From the NCBI GenBank assembly GCA_023436205.1, contig JAEZKC010000088.1:9266-73265 (forward strand): a DNA stretch of 64,000 bases. The letters run 5' to 3'. A program made the position numbers and the translations under genes. Within the stretch, counting starts at the first letter, position 1. The number at the start of each line of letters is the position of its first letter. The notes below the pieces were generated by a model. That model was not told where the DNA came from. It was given only the letters and a program-made list of their open reading frames with translations, and searched no databases. This stretch comes from Fibrobacterota bacterium. GTDB taxonomy: Bacteria; Fibrobacterota; Chitinivibrionia; Chitinivibrionales; Chitinispirillaceae. This document shows, in pieces, positions 17,863 through 27,623 of this stretch.

Positions 17863-17893
17863 AACTGGGATCATACTTCTTCAAATTGAGGCA

Positions 17894-17924
17894 AAACAGG
17901 CCGGGGAACCCGGCCCTGCTTGTT
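17894..17924. terminator. Bidirectional intrinsic terminator
   Basis: GGCCGGG (17899-17905), loop GAA, CCCGGCC (17909-17915), with an outer AAACA/TGTTT pairing. It lies between the convergent genes ending at 17862 and 17933 and probably serves both. Confidence 0.65.
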
Positions 17925-17932
17925 TAGTGCTG

Positions 17933-18787
17933 CTATTTCAGAGACTTGAACTCAAGTCTGTCGGGCCAGTAGGTTACCCCTATTGACATAATTAGATACT
18001 TGCGGAAAAAATCCACTTTTTTGACAAACCAGGAATCACTGTCTTTACCTACATCGTTGAGCAAGTCCCATCCTACCGATATCCCCAAACGGTTTGAATA
18101 GTTCTTCTTGCCTTTTCCTTTGCTTAAGGCAATACCGGTGTAAAGGTCGTTGTCAAAAACATAGATAAATTCAGTTTTAAACATGCTGTAAAAATCGGTC
18201 CCTGTGAGCTGGCGGTCGAAACCGGACTGGGCGAACATTGCAAATCGTCCCCAGTCTTCCACTCCTATTCGCACAAAGATCGGAAGCTCAGGGTAACGGA
18301 CCTTAAGTATCCCGAAAGCAGCCCCCAGGGTGTTTGCAGTCTGATCTCTAAGTGAAAAACCGGCTCCTGCCAGACCGTCAAGACATTCCATACCGGTCCA
18401 GAAAGCCAGACTGAGCAGCCCTGACAGAAGCAGCGGATCCTCTAATTTCAGGTATTCACTGAGCAGCTTGTAGTTGAATTCAGAAGTGAGACTTGCTCCG
18501 ACAAAATGCCAGGACTCATCCATGAAATAGGGCTCACTTTCCTTAATATGACGGAAGGGGTTGTCCCAGTGAATTGGATTTTTCCAGTTTAAGTAGCGGC
18601 TGAGAACCGGAATACCAACAAATTCGAAAGCCAGAAGGCCTCCTCCGGTTGAATAGTCCATTATGGATTCCAGTGATGGAGACTCGGCCAGATCCTGCGA
18701 AAAAATTGAAATCTCAGCACTCGTCGTGTCTTGTGCCTGCAGATAAACGGCGCATAATGCCATCATAAGGAGAATACGTCCTCCCAT
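17933..18787 (-). CDS. Secreted protein of unknown function, DUF2279-like
   Basis: 284 residues, ATG at 18787 after a GGGGGG ribosome binding site. MGGRILLMMALCAVYLQAQ is a signal peptide. The segment DESWHFVGASLTSEFNYKLL and the later LAFWTGMECLDGLAGAGFSL recall the DUF2279 (YfiM-like) pattern, in which conserved Asp/His and Glu residues lie in membrane-embedded helices. The C-terminal half is beta-rich, with strands ending at LIMSIGVTYWPDRLEF, as in outer-membrane proteins. The family assignment rests on memory only. Monocistronic. Confidence 0.6.
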   Translation of the reverse strand: MGGRILLMMALCAVYLQAQDTTSAEISIFSQDLAESPSLESIMDYSTGGGLLAFEFVGIPVLSRYLNWKNPIHWDNPFRHIKESEPYFMDESWHFVGASLTSEFNYKLLSEYLKLEDPLLLSGLLSLAFWTGMECLDGLAGAGFSLRDQTANTLGAAFGILKVRYPELPIFVRIGVEDWGRFAMFAQSGFDRQLTGTDFYSMFKTEFIYVFDNDLYTGIALSKGKGKKNYSNRLGISVGWDLLNDVGKDSDSWFVKKVDFFRKYLIMSIGVTYWPDRLEFKSLK

Positions 18788-19128
18788 AGAAGCCCCCCTT
18801 CGTGAACCAATGTGCCATGTCTGCAGACGAAGCGGTTTGGTTGTTGCCAGCTAACTCTTGTGAGTCAATCCCGTTCCTTTACCCCTCCCAAGTGGAGGAT
18901 CGTCATTGTATTAAAGATCAAAAGGCATACCATTCTGCCCGGTTCTGCTTTACTTACCGCCACAAATTCCGGCTTAAGGGCTTCAGTTTCATCACTCCTC
19001 AAAAAAATTAGCACGATTCCTGTTTCCCTCCTCGCGGCTAATGTTATTTTTCATCTCCCGACGTGCAGTTTGAACTTCCTGTTCTCTCGCTGCAGGTTGC
19101 CACCTTCAAAGAACGGAGTCGATATCCC
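18788..19128. other. Intergenic region upstream of the polyamine transporter operon
   Basis: Divergent region between the DUF2279-like gene and potA. No gene is supported: short frames here lack ribosome binding sites. The only structure seen is a weak 5-bp hairpin, CCTCC/GGAGG (18884-18898). The potABCD promoter must lie here but no clear -35/-10 pair was identified. Confidence 0.4.
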
Positions 19129-20241
19129 GTGAAGGGAAGTCAGGTTTCAGTCCAAAATGTCGAAAAGCATTTCGGAAATTTCCACGCCCTGAAGAATGTA
19201 TCTCTGGATATTAAAAAAGGTGAATTCTTCTCTCTTCTGGGCCCTTCCGGATGCGGTAAAACCACTCTCCTGCGCATAATCGCCGGTTTTGAAGACCCCT
19301 CCACGGGCGCCGTTTACCTTGACGGCACAAATGTAATTCCCATTCCATCAAACAAACGGCATGTTAATACTGTTTTTCAGACGTATGCCCTTTTCCCTCA
19401 TCTCTCGGTATTCGAAAATGTGGCATTCCCCCTAAGGCTCAAAAAAGTGGCTCCAAAGGTTGTTAAGGAGCGGGTTCACGAATTTCTGGAGCTGGTAAAA
19501 CTTCCGAATGAAACCCGTAAACTCCCCTCTCAACTTTCGGGAGGTCAGAAACAGAGAGTGGCCATCGCCCGCGCACTTATCAATGAACCAAGTGTTCTTC
19601 TGCTGGATGAACCTCTTTCCGCCCTCGATGCCAAGCTTCGCCAGCACATGCTTATCGAACTGGATGCTATCCACGATAAGATCGGCATCACTTTCATCTA
19701 TGTCACTCATGATCAGCAGGAGGCACTCAGCGTTTCTGATCGGGTTGCTGTGATGAACGAGGGGCAGGTAGTTCAGATCGGCACTCCTTTTGAAATTTAT
19801 GAAAGTCCCGAAACTCCTTTTGTGGCCCATTTCATTGGCGAAACAAACTTCATGCGGGGTACAGTCACCGAGATTATCGGTGAAAAGCATGCAAAGGTGG
19901 AGTTCACTGATCTGGGTTCTCTGGTGGTATATCAGGATAAACCGCTGGCAGTAGGCCACAAAGTCAAGGTCACCATCCGACCTGAAAAGATTCGCATCTC
20001 TGCCGAAAGGCCCTCTGATCTTGTTGACAATGTAAATATTTTAAATGGTAAGGTCGAAGAAATTATTTACACCGGTTTTCAAAGTAAATTTTTCATAAGA
20101 ATCGGCACACAGACTCTTTTCAGAGTTTTCAAGCAGCATGTTAAATTTTTCATGGATGAAAAATCCATAAACTGGAAAGATGATGTGTTCATCTGGTGGA
20201 ACGATCGGGACGGTTACGTGGTGGAGGTTGAGCCGTCGTGA
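19129..20241 (+). CDS. potA: Spermidine/putrescine ABC transporter, ATP-binding protein PotA
   Basis: 370 residues from a GTG at 19129, ten bases after CGGAG. An ATG 22 codons upstream would add a tail not usual for PotA. Walker A is GPSGCGKTT, the signature LSGGQKQR, Walker B LLLDEPLSALD, followed by the D-loop and the switch histidine in YVTHDQQEA. The C-terminal ~130 residues are a TOBE-type regulatory domain (KVKVTIRPEKIRIS). It powers import through PotB/PotC. The stop overlaps the potB start as GTGA. The gene order potA-potB-potC-potD is the standard one. Confidence 0.93.
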   Translation: MKGSQVSVQNVEKHFGNFHALKNVSLDIKKGEFFSLLGPSGCGKTTLLRIIAGFEDPSTGAVYLDGTNVIPIPSNKRHVNTVFQTYALFPHLSVFENVAFPLRLKKVAPKVVKERVHEFLELVKLPNETRKLPSQLSGGQKQRVAIARALINEPSVLLLDEPLSALDAKLRQHMLIELDAIHDKIGITFIYVTHDQQEALSVSDRVAVMNEGQVVQIGTPFEIYESPETPFVAHFIGETNFMRGTVTEIIGEKHAKVEFTDLGSLVVYQDKPLAVGHKVKVTIRPEKIRISAERPSDLVDNVNILNGKVEEIIYTGFQSKFFIRIGTQTLFRVFKQHVKFFMDEKSINWKDDVFIWWNDRDGYVVEVEPS

Positions 20242-21113
20242 GGAAGAATTATGGTCCCATTTATGTTGCGCCAGTTTCATTCTGGATCGGTTGTTTTTTC
20301 GTAATTCCAATTAGTATAATCGCATTTTACAGTTTCATGAAAAAGGGCGTGAATGGGGGAGTTCTGCTTGAACCTTCTGTTGAAGCATTCAAGGCTCTTT
20401 ACAATTTCACTTTCTTCAAAGTGACATTTAATACCCTGATGGTGGCGGTTGCCTCCACTGCAGTGATGGTGGCCCTTGCAATTCCGGCTTCCTATTTTAT
20501 AGCACGCAGTCGCTTCAAGAATTTTTTCCTGCTGCTGGTGATTATCCCGTTTTGGACAAACTTCCTTATCAGGATTTATGCCTGGATGGCGATTCTGGGG
20601 AACAATGGAATACTCAATAATTTCTTAATGTCAGTCGGGCTTGTCCAGTCGCACATTCAATTTCTTTACAACATATATGCTGTTGTTCTGGTTACGATCT
20701 ACACTTATTTACCGTTTGCGATACTGCCACTTTACACCACCATCGAAAAATTTGATTTTTCCTTACTGGAAGCAGCTCGGGATCTGGGTGCCACCAAATG
20801 GGAAGCCATGGTGAAAATTCTCCTTCCAAATATTCGGGGTGGCATCACTACCGCGGTTCTATTTACATTTATTCCCGCTTTTGGAAGTTATGCGATCCCT
20901 CAGATTATTGGCGGTAGTTCTTCTTATATGCTGGGCAACATCATCGCACGTGAACTGACCGTAACCCGCAACTGGCCCCTGGCCTCCTCAATATCGATGG
21001 TACTCACGGTTCTTACCATCATTGGTGTCCTCCTTTTCATGAAACTTAACCGTTCTGCAACAGAATCCGTTCGCGAACCTGTCAGGGCAGAAGCTTCAGG
21101 AGCGGATCAATGA
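20238..21113 (+). CDS. potB: Spermidine/putrescine ABC transporter permease PotB
   Basis: 291 residues with six predicted membrane helices. The EAA loop of binding-protein-dependent permeases reads EAARDLGATKWEAMVKILLP, which docks onto PotA. The GTG start at 20238 overlaps the potA stop, and the stop overlaps the potC start by four bases (ATGA). Inner-membrane half of the polyamine channel. Confidence 0.93.
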   Translation: MRKNYGPIYVAPVSFWIGCFFVIPISIIAFYSFMKKGVNGGVLLEPSVEAFKALYNFTFFKVTFNTLMVAVASTAVMVALAIPASYFIARSRFKNFFLLLVIIPFWTNFLIRIYAWMAILGNNGILNNFLMSVGLVQSHIQFLYNIYAVVLVTIYTYLPFAILPLYTTIEKFDFSLLEAARDLGATKWEAMVKILLPNIRGGITTAVLFTFIPAFGSYAIPQIIGGSSSYMLGNIIARELTVTRNWPLASSISMVLTVLTIIGVLLFMKLNRSATESVREPVRAEASGADQ

Positions 21114-21889
21114 AAAAGACAGGAACTTTTTCATTGGGGATGTTTACTCTTGTAATTGTTTTTCTCTATCTTCCCCTGCTTATCCTGATCGTTTACTCTT
21201 TTAACCAGAGTCGCATGATGAACTGGAGCGGTTTTTCTTTGCGCTGGTATGAGGACCTTTTCTTTCGCTCCGAAACCTTATGGCAATCTTTTGGAAACAG
21301 TCTGATTATTGCGCTTTCATCCGCAACCCTTGCCACCGCGATTGGAACTCTGGGTGCAATCGGCCTTTACTGGTACAGCTTTAGGTTTAAGAGAGTAATA
21401 CAGCTGGCTTCTTTCATGCCGCTGATGCTGCCTGAGATTATTATCGGTGTTTCCCTTTTGATCTTTTTCGCCGGACTTCATTTCAAGCTGAGTCTGTTTA
21501 CAATATTTCTGGCACATACCACCTTTAATATTCCATTTGTTCTGCTTGTGGTCATGGCACGTCTGGAAGAATTTGATTTTTCCATAATCGAGGCTGCTTA
21601 TGACCTGGGTGCCCGGGAGATTCAAGCTTTACTGAAGATTATTCTGCCCATAGCGCTTCCGGGAGTTTTCGCGGGATTTCTTCTTGCAGTAACCCTCTCC
21701 CTGGAAGACTTCGTGATCACATTTTTCGTCTCCGGACCCGGATCATCCACTCTGCCTCTGCATGTCTATTCCATGATTCGCTTCGGGGTATCGCCGGTTA
21801 TCAATGCCTTGTCAGTAGTGGTCATCGCGGGAACAGTGGTACTTGCAGTTTTATCCAGAAATGTTGTGAAATATCTGTTTCAGAAATAA
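21110..21889 (+). CDS. potC: Spermidine/putrescine ABC transporter permease PotC
   Basis: 259 residues, six membrane helices, EAA loop EAAYDLGAREIQALLKIILP. It is translationally coupled to potB through an ATGA overlap. With PotB it forms the membrane pore. The sequence ends in the usual short basic tail (SRNVVKYLFQK). Length and motif positions are normal for the family. Confidence 0.93.
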   Translation: MKKTGTFSLGMFTLVIVFLYLPLLILIVYSFNQSRMMNWSGFSLRWYEDLFFRSETLWQSFGNSLIIALSSATLATAIGTLGAIGLYWYSFRFKRVIQLASFMPLMLPEIIIGVSLLIFFAGLHFKLSLFTIFLAHTTFNIPFVLLVVMARLEEFDFSIIEAAYDLGAREIQALLKIILPIALPGVFAGFLLAVTLSLEDFVITFFVSGPGSSTLPLHVYSMIRFGVSPVINALSVVVIAGTVVLAVLSRNVVKYLFQK

Positions 21890-21910
21890 ATCCTTAATCA
21901 GGAGAATGGT

Positions 21911-22930
21911 ATGAAGCGCCTTTTCATCTCTGTGGCGGCAGTCATGTTTCTTTTAGCCGGCTGTGGACCTCAGAAACCAAAGCTTTACATCTATAACTGG
22001 ACATATTACATTCCGGATGATGTGGTTAAGGATTTTGAGAAACAGTTCGGGGTCAAGGTGTATTATGACATGTATGCATCAAATGAGGAGATGTATGCAA
22101 AATTAAAGGCTGGCGGCTCAGGGTATGACCTTGTCTTCCCTTCGGGTGATTATGTCTCAATAATGATCAGGGAGGGGATGCTTGAGAAAATTGATAAATC
22201 TCAGATACCCAATTTTTCCAATCTTGACACAAATGTGCTTCCGAAGATCTCCTTTGATCCCGGTTGTGATTACAGTATTCCTTATATGATGGGTGCGGCG
22301 GGTATTTCTGTCAATAAGGAAAAGGTGGGTGAATTTGATAAAAGCTGGAGCGTTTTTGATAATCCCAAGCTTCAGGGGAGAATGACACTTTTAGATGACA
22401 TGAGAGAAGTGCTTGGAGCCGCTCTCAAGACTCTTGGCTATTCTGTAAACTCTATCGACACAACTGAGCTTGAAAAAGCCAGAGAAGTGGTGATGCGCTG
22501 GAAGAAGGGCATTGTGAAATTTGATGCCGAAGCTTTTGGAAAGGGGTTTGCTGCCGGAGAGTTCTGGGCGGTTCAGGGGTATGCTGAAAATGTGTTCCTT
22601 GAACTGGACTCCGCCTCCAGGGGTAACGTGGACTTTTTCATCCCGAAGGAGGGTGGCCCCATGTACATGGATAATATGGTCATGCTCAAGAGTGCACAGA
22701 ATAAGGAACTGGCATATAAGTTTATAAATTTTATACATCAACCCGAAATTTATGCCCGCATTGCCGATCACCTCATGTTACCCTCCATTAACGTACCGGC
22801 CAGAAACTTTACAAAAGTAAAGCCTAACTATCAGATCGAGGATCTTGCCAATTCAGAATTCAAAGAGGACCTTGGTGAGCATATTGAGCTCTACAATAAA
22901 ATTTGGCAGGAAATCAGAGTTGGTAAATAG
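21911..22930 (+). CDS. potD: Polyamine-binding lipoprotein PotD
   Basis: 339 residues, ATG at 21911 after AGGAGAATGGT. The signal MKRLFISVAAVMFLLAGC ends in a good lipobox. The mature part begins LYIYNWTYYIPDDVVKDFEK, the typical start of PotD/PotF periplasmic binding proteins, and continues with DLVFPSGDYV and the hinge and cleft motifs of that family. It would capture spermidine or putrescine and deliver it to PotBC. As a lipoprotein it would be tethered rather than free in the periplasm. The operon ends after this gene at a hairpin (22940-22963). Confidence 0.93.
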   Translation: MKRLFISVAAVMFLLAGCGPQKPKLYIYNWTYYIPDDVVKDFEKQFGVKVYYDMYASNEEMYAKLKAGGSGYDLVFPSGDYVSIMIREGMLEKIDKSQIPNFSNLDTNVLPKISFDPGCDYSIPYMMGAAGISVNKEKVGEFDKSWSVFDNPKLQGRMTLLDDMREVLGAALKTLGYSVNSIDTTELEKAREVVMRWKKGIVKFDAEAFGKGFAAGEFWAVQGYAENVFLELDSASRGNVDFFIPKEGGPMYMDNMVMLKSAQNKELAYKFINFIHQPEIYARIADHLMLPSINVPARNFTKVKPNYQIEDLANSEFKEDLGEHIELYNKIWQEIRVGK

Positions 22931-22939
22931 TGCATCCAG

Positions 22940-22963
22940 GGGTGATGGCGTCCAGCCTCACCC
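22940..22963 (+). terminator. Hairpin after potD
   Basis: GGGTGA(t)GGC and GCCTCACCC form a 9-bp stem with one bulged T and a 5-base loop, ten bases after the potD stop. A weak AT-rich stretch follows. Likely ends or attenuates the pot transcript before the next gene. Confidence 0.45.
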
Positions 22964-22990
22964 TAATTATCCCCCATATAGGTAGATCTC

Positions 22991-23845
22991 GTGATTGGAA
23001 TTGACAGTACAGATTTGACTGTTCAGGTTTTAGATCCGCTGAACGACAGAGCTCGGCTGGGATCTCGATATTGTACTGGGGGATATATTTGGCAGGTCAG
23101 AGATCGCAGTGGTCGCGGTCTGCTTTCCGGACCACGCTACCCTGATTCAAATCCACCCGTGTTCGACGGCCAGGGAATGCCTGAGGCATTTGAAACGCCA
23201 CTCTCCGGCGCAGATGAACCAGTGGGGGGCGAAGTACTTGTTATCGGTGTTGGCAAAGTCAGAAAGAGTAGTGGCATAGAACCCTTTCACCCCAGAAACA
23301 ATCCTGAAGTGTTAGAGTTCTGCAACTGGGATGTGCATGTGTCATCTGGTTGTGTAAACATGCTGACTACGCATGAATCTGATGGACACAAGCTGCAGCT
23401 GGAACGATCGGTCGAAGTTGTCGAGAATCGAGTAGTCTCCCGTTCTCAAATAGTAAACCTGGGACGAAAAGATGTCTCTTTTTTCTGGTTCGCCCATCCT
23501 TTTTTTCCTCTTAATCAGAATCTTTCATGCGGGAATATTGTACCCTCAGTTGAGCTGCCGCCAAATCAGGGCTACATGCTAAGTCCAGATGGTGCTGTTT
23601 TCATGAAGAAAGACTACCCTTGGCAGAAAGGGCTTTTCCAGCCCTTGGTGGCACAATGGGGCAAGCCGCTGGAGATTGTCAGTGCTCATCCGGTTTGCGG
23701 GCAGATTAAACTTCAGGTGGACTTTCCTGTCGTGAGGTTTCCTCTGTGGGCTAATGCCAACACCTTCTCCTTTGAACCTTTTCTGGAAAAAAGGGTAGTG
23801 CCTGGTGATTCATACTGCTGGTCGATCTCATACATGTTCGGTTGA
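22991..23845 (+). CDS. Aldose 1-epimerase-like (galactose mutarotase fold) protein
   Basis: 284 residues from a GTG at 22991 with an AGGTAG-type ribosome binding site. The all-beta pattern and segments such as PRYPDSNPPVF, IEPFHPRNNPEVLEFCNWDV and FFWFAHPFFPL resemble the galactose mutarotase-like superfamily, in which a histidine and a glutamate catalyse sugar anomerisation. The catalytic residues cannot be assigned with confidence from sequence alone. It is cytoplasmic. It lies between the pot operon and the polysaccharide genes, which fits sugar metabolism. Confidence 0.6.
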   Translation: MIGIDSTDLTVQVLDPLNDRARLGSRYCTGGYIWQVRDRSGRGLLSGPRYPDSNPPVFDGQGMPEAFETPLSGADEPVGGEVLVIGVGKVRKSSGIEPFHPRNNPEVLEFCNWDVHVSSGCVNMLTTHESDGHKLQLERSVEVVENRVVSRSQIVNLGRKDVSFFWFAHPFFPLNQNLSCGNIVPSVELPPNQGYMLSPDGAVFMKKDYPWQKGLFQPLVAQWGKPLEIVSAHPVCGQIKLQVDFPVVRFPLWANANTFSFEPFLEKRVVPGDSYCWSISYMFG

Positions 23846-23930
23846 CCTTGCCGGGGCATAACTGTATACTGTTATGGAAGTTATCTTCATGATCGCACGG
23901 TGATCTCCACTCTAATCAGTATGAGTTTGT

Positions 23931-25466
23931 ATGTCGCTTTTGCTAAAGCTTTTTTCAAATGCAGTTGATTTTCTGAAAAAGCTTTTGCCGCTTTTTTATG
24001 CCGGGCTGATTGTACTTGGTGGTATTTATCTTGGCTATGAACTGGTGAAGATTCCGGATCAGATGAAAGTTCTGGTTCTGTTCTCCCTCCTTTTATTCTA
24101 TCCAGCGATGAGATATCCGGTGGTCGGAGTTTATACTGCTTTTATTGTTTTGCCGTTTATTCCATACTTTCGGAAACTGTATTACCTGGTTTACCAAAGG
24201 CCAAGTGCTGATCCTCTGATTCTGGTTGGCGATTTAATAGTGGCCCTTTCCTTCATCGGTCTCTATTTCGTTTTTCGGGAGCGTCGGGACTATGACTTCA
24301 ATGTGCGTACCTTTTCCAGAATCATGGTTTTTTACATAGTATACGTGATTGTGCGTTCAGTGCTTTATAATGAAACCGGTTCTGTTGCAGGTATGATGCG
24401 TGTTCGCTTCTATGCCCCGCAGGTATTGCTGTTTTTTATCGGGATTGTATTTGCCGAAAGAAAAAAACTGCATACTCATATAGGATATATCACTGTTGTA
24501 ATCGGAATTCTGGCCGCTTTGTATGGTATAAAGCAGCTTTACTTGGGTTACTCCGAAGCAGAACGGATCTGGTTTTCCTCCATCTCTTTTCAATCGTTAT
24601 TTATAGGCGGTAATGCCCGTCCGTTTTCATTTTTCCAGTCTCCTGCCTCCTATGCTGACTACATGCAGATATCCATGATTGCTCTTCTCGCATTGGCTGG
24701 CTCGCATTTAAAGATCAATCGTTTCTGGATATATCTGCTTTTACCCGTCTTCGGTTATGCTATTCTTATCACATCCGTTCGTTCCAACTGGGCAGGATTA
24801 GTTCTGTCAATTTTCCTCTGGACAGTTTTCTTGAATCTGAAGCAGGGCAAGTATCGGTATGCGGTCATTATTTCCCTGGTTTTGATATTTTTAGGGTTCA
24901 GCTTCTGGGATGAAGTGATGCATGCAGGTTTTAATCCGGCGAGATTGGCCAAGAACGTGATAGGCATGTCCAGTAACAGAGATTATCTCAATGTGCTCAT
25001 TACCGATCGAATGGGTGCAGTGGTCAACCCCTTTGAAGAACATTCGATGCTGTCCAGATTGACTCTCTGGAAAGATCTGTTTGTTTACTCCCTAGACCCT
25101 TTTAAAGCTCTTTTGGGACGTGGAACAGGGGTGTTAAATGCAGATTCTCTCTATGTGACTTATCTGGCGGAGTTTGGATATCCGGGTCTCATTTTTATCT
25201 CTTCGCTGGTTATTATATTTATCTGGAAAGGTTTTAGAATATTGGATAGCCAAACTGATGACCATACACGAAATCTGGTAAAGGCTATTACGGTGTTCAA
25301 TTTGACATTCGCTCTTCTTAATTTGACAGGAACTCACATTCACGCCTTTCCGGGTGATACATTTTTCTGGTTTTTCAATGGTGTACTGATAAAAATTGCT
25401 TCTCTCTCCAAAGAGGAAAAGACAATTGAAGAAAAGGTTACTGATAACGCTGGATTTTCCTCCTGA
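23931..25466 (+). CDS. O-antigen ligase/polymerase-like membrane protein
   Basis: 511 residues with about twelve hydrophobic helices. A Wzy_C/O-antigen ligase-type large loop (~residues 290-410: NWAGLVLSIFLW, then SMLSRLTLWKDLFVYSLDPF and GRGTGVLNADSLYVTYLAEF) contains the arginine and histidine features typical of polymerases and ligases acting on lipid-linked glycans at the periplasmic face. No ribosome binding site precedes the ATG at 23931. It overlaps the following glycosyltransferase gene by about 40 bases. Whether it polymerises or ligates cannot be told from sequence. Confidence 0.8.
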   Translation: MSLLLKLFSNAVDFLKKLLPLFYAGLIVLGGIYLGYELVKIPDQMKVLVLFSLLLFYPAMRYPVVGVYTAFIVLPFIPYFRKLYYLVYQRPSADPLILVGDLIVALSFIGLYFVFRERRDYDFNVRTFSRIMVFYIVYVIVRSVLYNETGSVAGMMRVRFYAPQVLLFFIGIVFAERKKLHTHIGYITVVIGILAALYGIKQLYLGYSEAERIWFSSISFQSLFIGGNARPFSFFQSPASYADYMQISMIALLALAGSHLKINRFWIYLLLPVFGYAILITSVRSNWAGLVLSIFLWTVFLNLKQGKYRYAVIISLVLIFLGFSFWDEVMHAGFNPARLAKNVIGMSSNRDYLNVLITDRMGAVVNPFEEHSMLSRLTLWKDLFVYSLDPFKALLGRGTGVLNADSLYVTYLAEFGYPGLIFISSLVIIFIWKGFRILDSQTDDHTRNLVKAITVFNLTFALLNLTGTHIHAFPGDTFFWFFNGVLIKIASLSKEEKTIEEKVTDNAGFSS

Positions 25467-26481
25467 AAAGGGCGGAATTCAGCATTATCTGGAACAGATT
25501 GTTGAGCATACCTACACGGCAGATGATTTGGTCATTGCAGGAGTTTGCAGGAACCATACCTCAAAAAAAGCATACCCCTGTCCTGTCAATTACACGTGCT
25601 CTTTTCTCCATCGAATAAACAATAAGTTTTCCCTGATCAATATTCTTTTTCTGGCCTATAGGCATATAGTGAAGCAACACTATTTTGTAGAGTGCGGTAA
25701 TGTATATGCGGCGGTTATTCCGTATCTTTTTTCATTTTTTTATAAAGTCAAATATGCAGTCTATACCTACGGCACCGAAATAACCGGATTAAAAACTAAA
25801 AGCCTTAAAGCCATTTTTTTGAAAAGAGTACTTTCCGAAGCTGAAACTCTTTATGTACTTGGCCCGTACACTCATTCTTTGTTAAAGAGAAGTGGTATTG
25901 ACAAAAAGGTAAAAGTTGTTTCACCTAAAATTGATTATCAGCCCGCTTTGTTTAAAATGGAGAGGAAAAGTGACCCGTTTAAAATCCTTTCTGTCGGGAG
26001 GCTGGTCTATCATAAAGGGCATGATATTCTGATTCGAGCGGTTGCTCAACTTCCCTCCGAACTCAAATGGAGCTTGACAATAATAGGCAGAGGACCTCTT
26101 GAAAAAAAACTTAATTCCTTATCCGCTAACTTAGGTGTTCAGGACAAAGTAAACATCTATGCTGATGCAGATGATACTGCTTTGGAAAGCGAATACAAAG
26201 AGGCCTCACTATTTGTACTCCCGTCCCGGGAGGACAGGAAGGGGACAGAGGGGTTTGGTATTGTTTTGCTGGAAGCTATGAATCATGGTATTCCAATTAT
26301 CGCCAGCAATTCTGGCGGAATCCCCGATGTTCTTGACAATGGAAGGTGCGGCGAATTAGTCGAACCAAACAGCCCGGAATCTCTTGCTCTTGCGATTCAG
26401 AAGCTTGCGACGAATCAGGATGTCAGGAGCGAATATGTGAGGCGGGCATCTCATAGATTAGAGGAACACTATGTCTGGTGA
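25426..26481 (+). CDS. Glycosyltransferase family 4 protein
   Basis: 351 residues from a TTG at 25426, nine bases after GAGG. An upstream start would add a basic tail. The start MKKRLLITLDFPPEKGGIQH is the typical GT4 N-terminus with its glycine-rich acceptor-side loop. The C-terminal half has the donor-binding motifs ILSVGRLVYHKGHD and EGFGIVLLEAMNHGIPIIAS. Retaining transferase using a nucleotide sugar, cytoplasmic face. It overlaps the next transferase gene (26471) by 11 bases. Confidence 0.88.
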   Translation: MKKRLLITLDFPPEKGGIQHYLEQIVEHTYTADDLVIAGVCRNHTSKKAYPCPVNYTCSFLHRINNKFSLINILFLAYRHIVKQHYFVECGNVYAAVIPYLFSFFYKVKYAVYTYGTEITGLKTKSLKAIFLKRVLSEAETLYVLGPYTHSLLKRSGIDKKVKVVSPKIDYQPALFKMERKSDPFKILSVGRLVYHKGHDILIRAVAQLPSELKWSLTIIGRGPLEKKLNSLSANLGVQDKVNIYADADDTALESEYKEASLFVLPSREDRKGTEGFGIVLLEAMNHGIPIIASNSGGIPDVLDNGRCGELVEPNSPESLALAIQKLATNQDVRSEYVRRASHRLEEHYVW

Positions 26482-27622
26482 AGGTAGACCTGTCATACTT
26501 TTTCTAAATCATTGGGCTGCTCATCTGGGGGGAGCAGAACTCTCTCTCCTGGATGTTATAAAAGAAACAGTTCGTTGTGGGGCACATGTGCATCTGCTGA
26601 CATCTGAAAACGGTCCACTCATCCAAAAAGCCTCAGGGGTCGGAGCTACTTGTCATGTAATTCCCTGCAGTCACAATTTAGGACAAGTCAGGCGTGGTAA
26701 TTTAGTGTTCAGTGCTCTGAAAAATCTGCCTTCAATTTTTTCATTCCTGGCGTTTACCCTTCGAGTACATTCGGTTGTAAATCGGTTGCAACCTGCGATT
26801 ATTCATGCTAATGTTCCAAAGAGCCATTTTTTGCTCATACTGCTGAATATGCTTGGCTATCAGGGTAAAAAGGTATTCCACATGAGGGAAATTTTCATTA
26901 ATGGAACATTGCCATTTTTTCTTTATTCCTGGTTTTTTCCCCACAGCGGAAAGGTTCTGACAATATCCTATGCGGTTCAGGAAAGACTCCCTCTGAAAAT
27001 GAAAACGAGATCTGTAGTTGTTCATAACGGAGTTTTAGTATCGCAAATATCCTCGCTTAACATTCCTAAAACGGATGGAGTAAGTTTCGTATATCTGGGC
27101 AGGATCGTCCCCTGGAAAGGGTGCCATATTCTTATAAAGGCTTTTGTTTTGCTCCGAAGAAAACATCCTGACAAAAAAATATCTCTTACTCTTGCGGGAG
27201 GGAGTTACTATTGGGATATATCATATCGGGACCATCTTGAAGAGTTAATCGAAACTGCGGGAGTTCAGCCTTTTTGTAGTTTACGTTCGCATATAGATGA
27301 TATCTATTCTTTTCTCCCCCGGTTTCACGTCTTCTGTACGGCTGCACTGGATGAACCGTTCGGGCGCAGTGTTGCTGAGGCGGCAGCCTGTGCTCTTCCT
27401 GTTATTGCATTTAACTCTGGGGGCATTCCAGAAGTGGTTGTCAATGACAGCGGCTTGCTTGTGCAAGGCTGCAATCCTGAATCTTTTGCGGAATCAATGG
27501 AGAAATTCGTTCTGCACCCTGAGCTTATCTGTCGCATGGGGTCGGCTGCACATGAGCGGGTGAAGCAGTTTTTCAACTCCTCAATGCAGATTCCGAGAAT
27601 AGTTAAAGAGATATTTGAGTAA
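26471..27622 (+). CDS. Glycosyltransferase family 4 protein
   Basis: 383 residues, ATG at 26471 after a GAGG ribosome binding site. The N-terminus LFLNHWAAHLGGAELSLLDV has the glycine-rich GAEL motif of GT4 enzymes. The donor site is VYLGRIVPWKGCHILIKAF and DEPFGRSVAEAAACALPVIA. With the neighbouring transferase and the ligase-like protein it probably builds a surface or capsular polysaccharide. The gene ends two bases before a convergent gene. Confidence 0.88.
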   Translation: MSGEGRPVILFLNHWAAHLGGAELSLLDVIKETVRCGAHVHLLTSENGPLIQKASGVGATCHVIPCSHNLGQVRRGNLVFSALKNLPSIFSFLAFTLRVHSVVNRLQPAIIHANVPKSHFLLILLNMLGYQGKKVFHMREIFINGTLPFFLYSWFFPHSGKVLTISYAVQERLPLKMKTRSVVVHNGVLVSQISSLNIPKTDGVSFVYLGRIVPWKGCHILIKAFVLLRRKHPDKKISLTLAGGSYYWDISYRDHLEELIETAGVQPFCSLRSHIDDIYSFLPRFHVFCTAALDEPFGRSVAEAAACALPVIAFNSGGIPEVVVNDSGLLVQGCNPESFAESMEKFVLHPELICRMGSAAHERVKQFFNSSMQIPRIVKEIFE

Positions 27623-27623
27623 G

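Noticed and set aside
18802..19132. Plus-strand short frames upstream of potA
   Set aside because: No ribosome binding site, composition unlike coding sequence, and they run into the potA start region.
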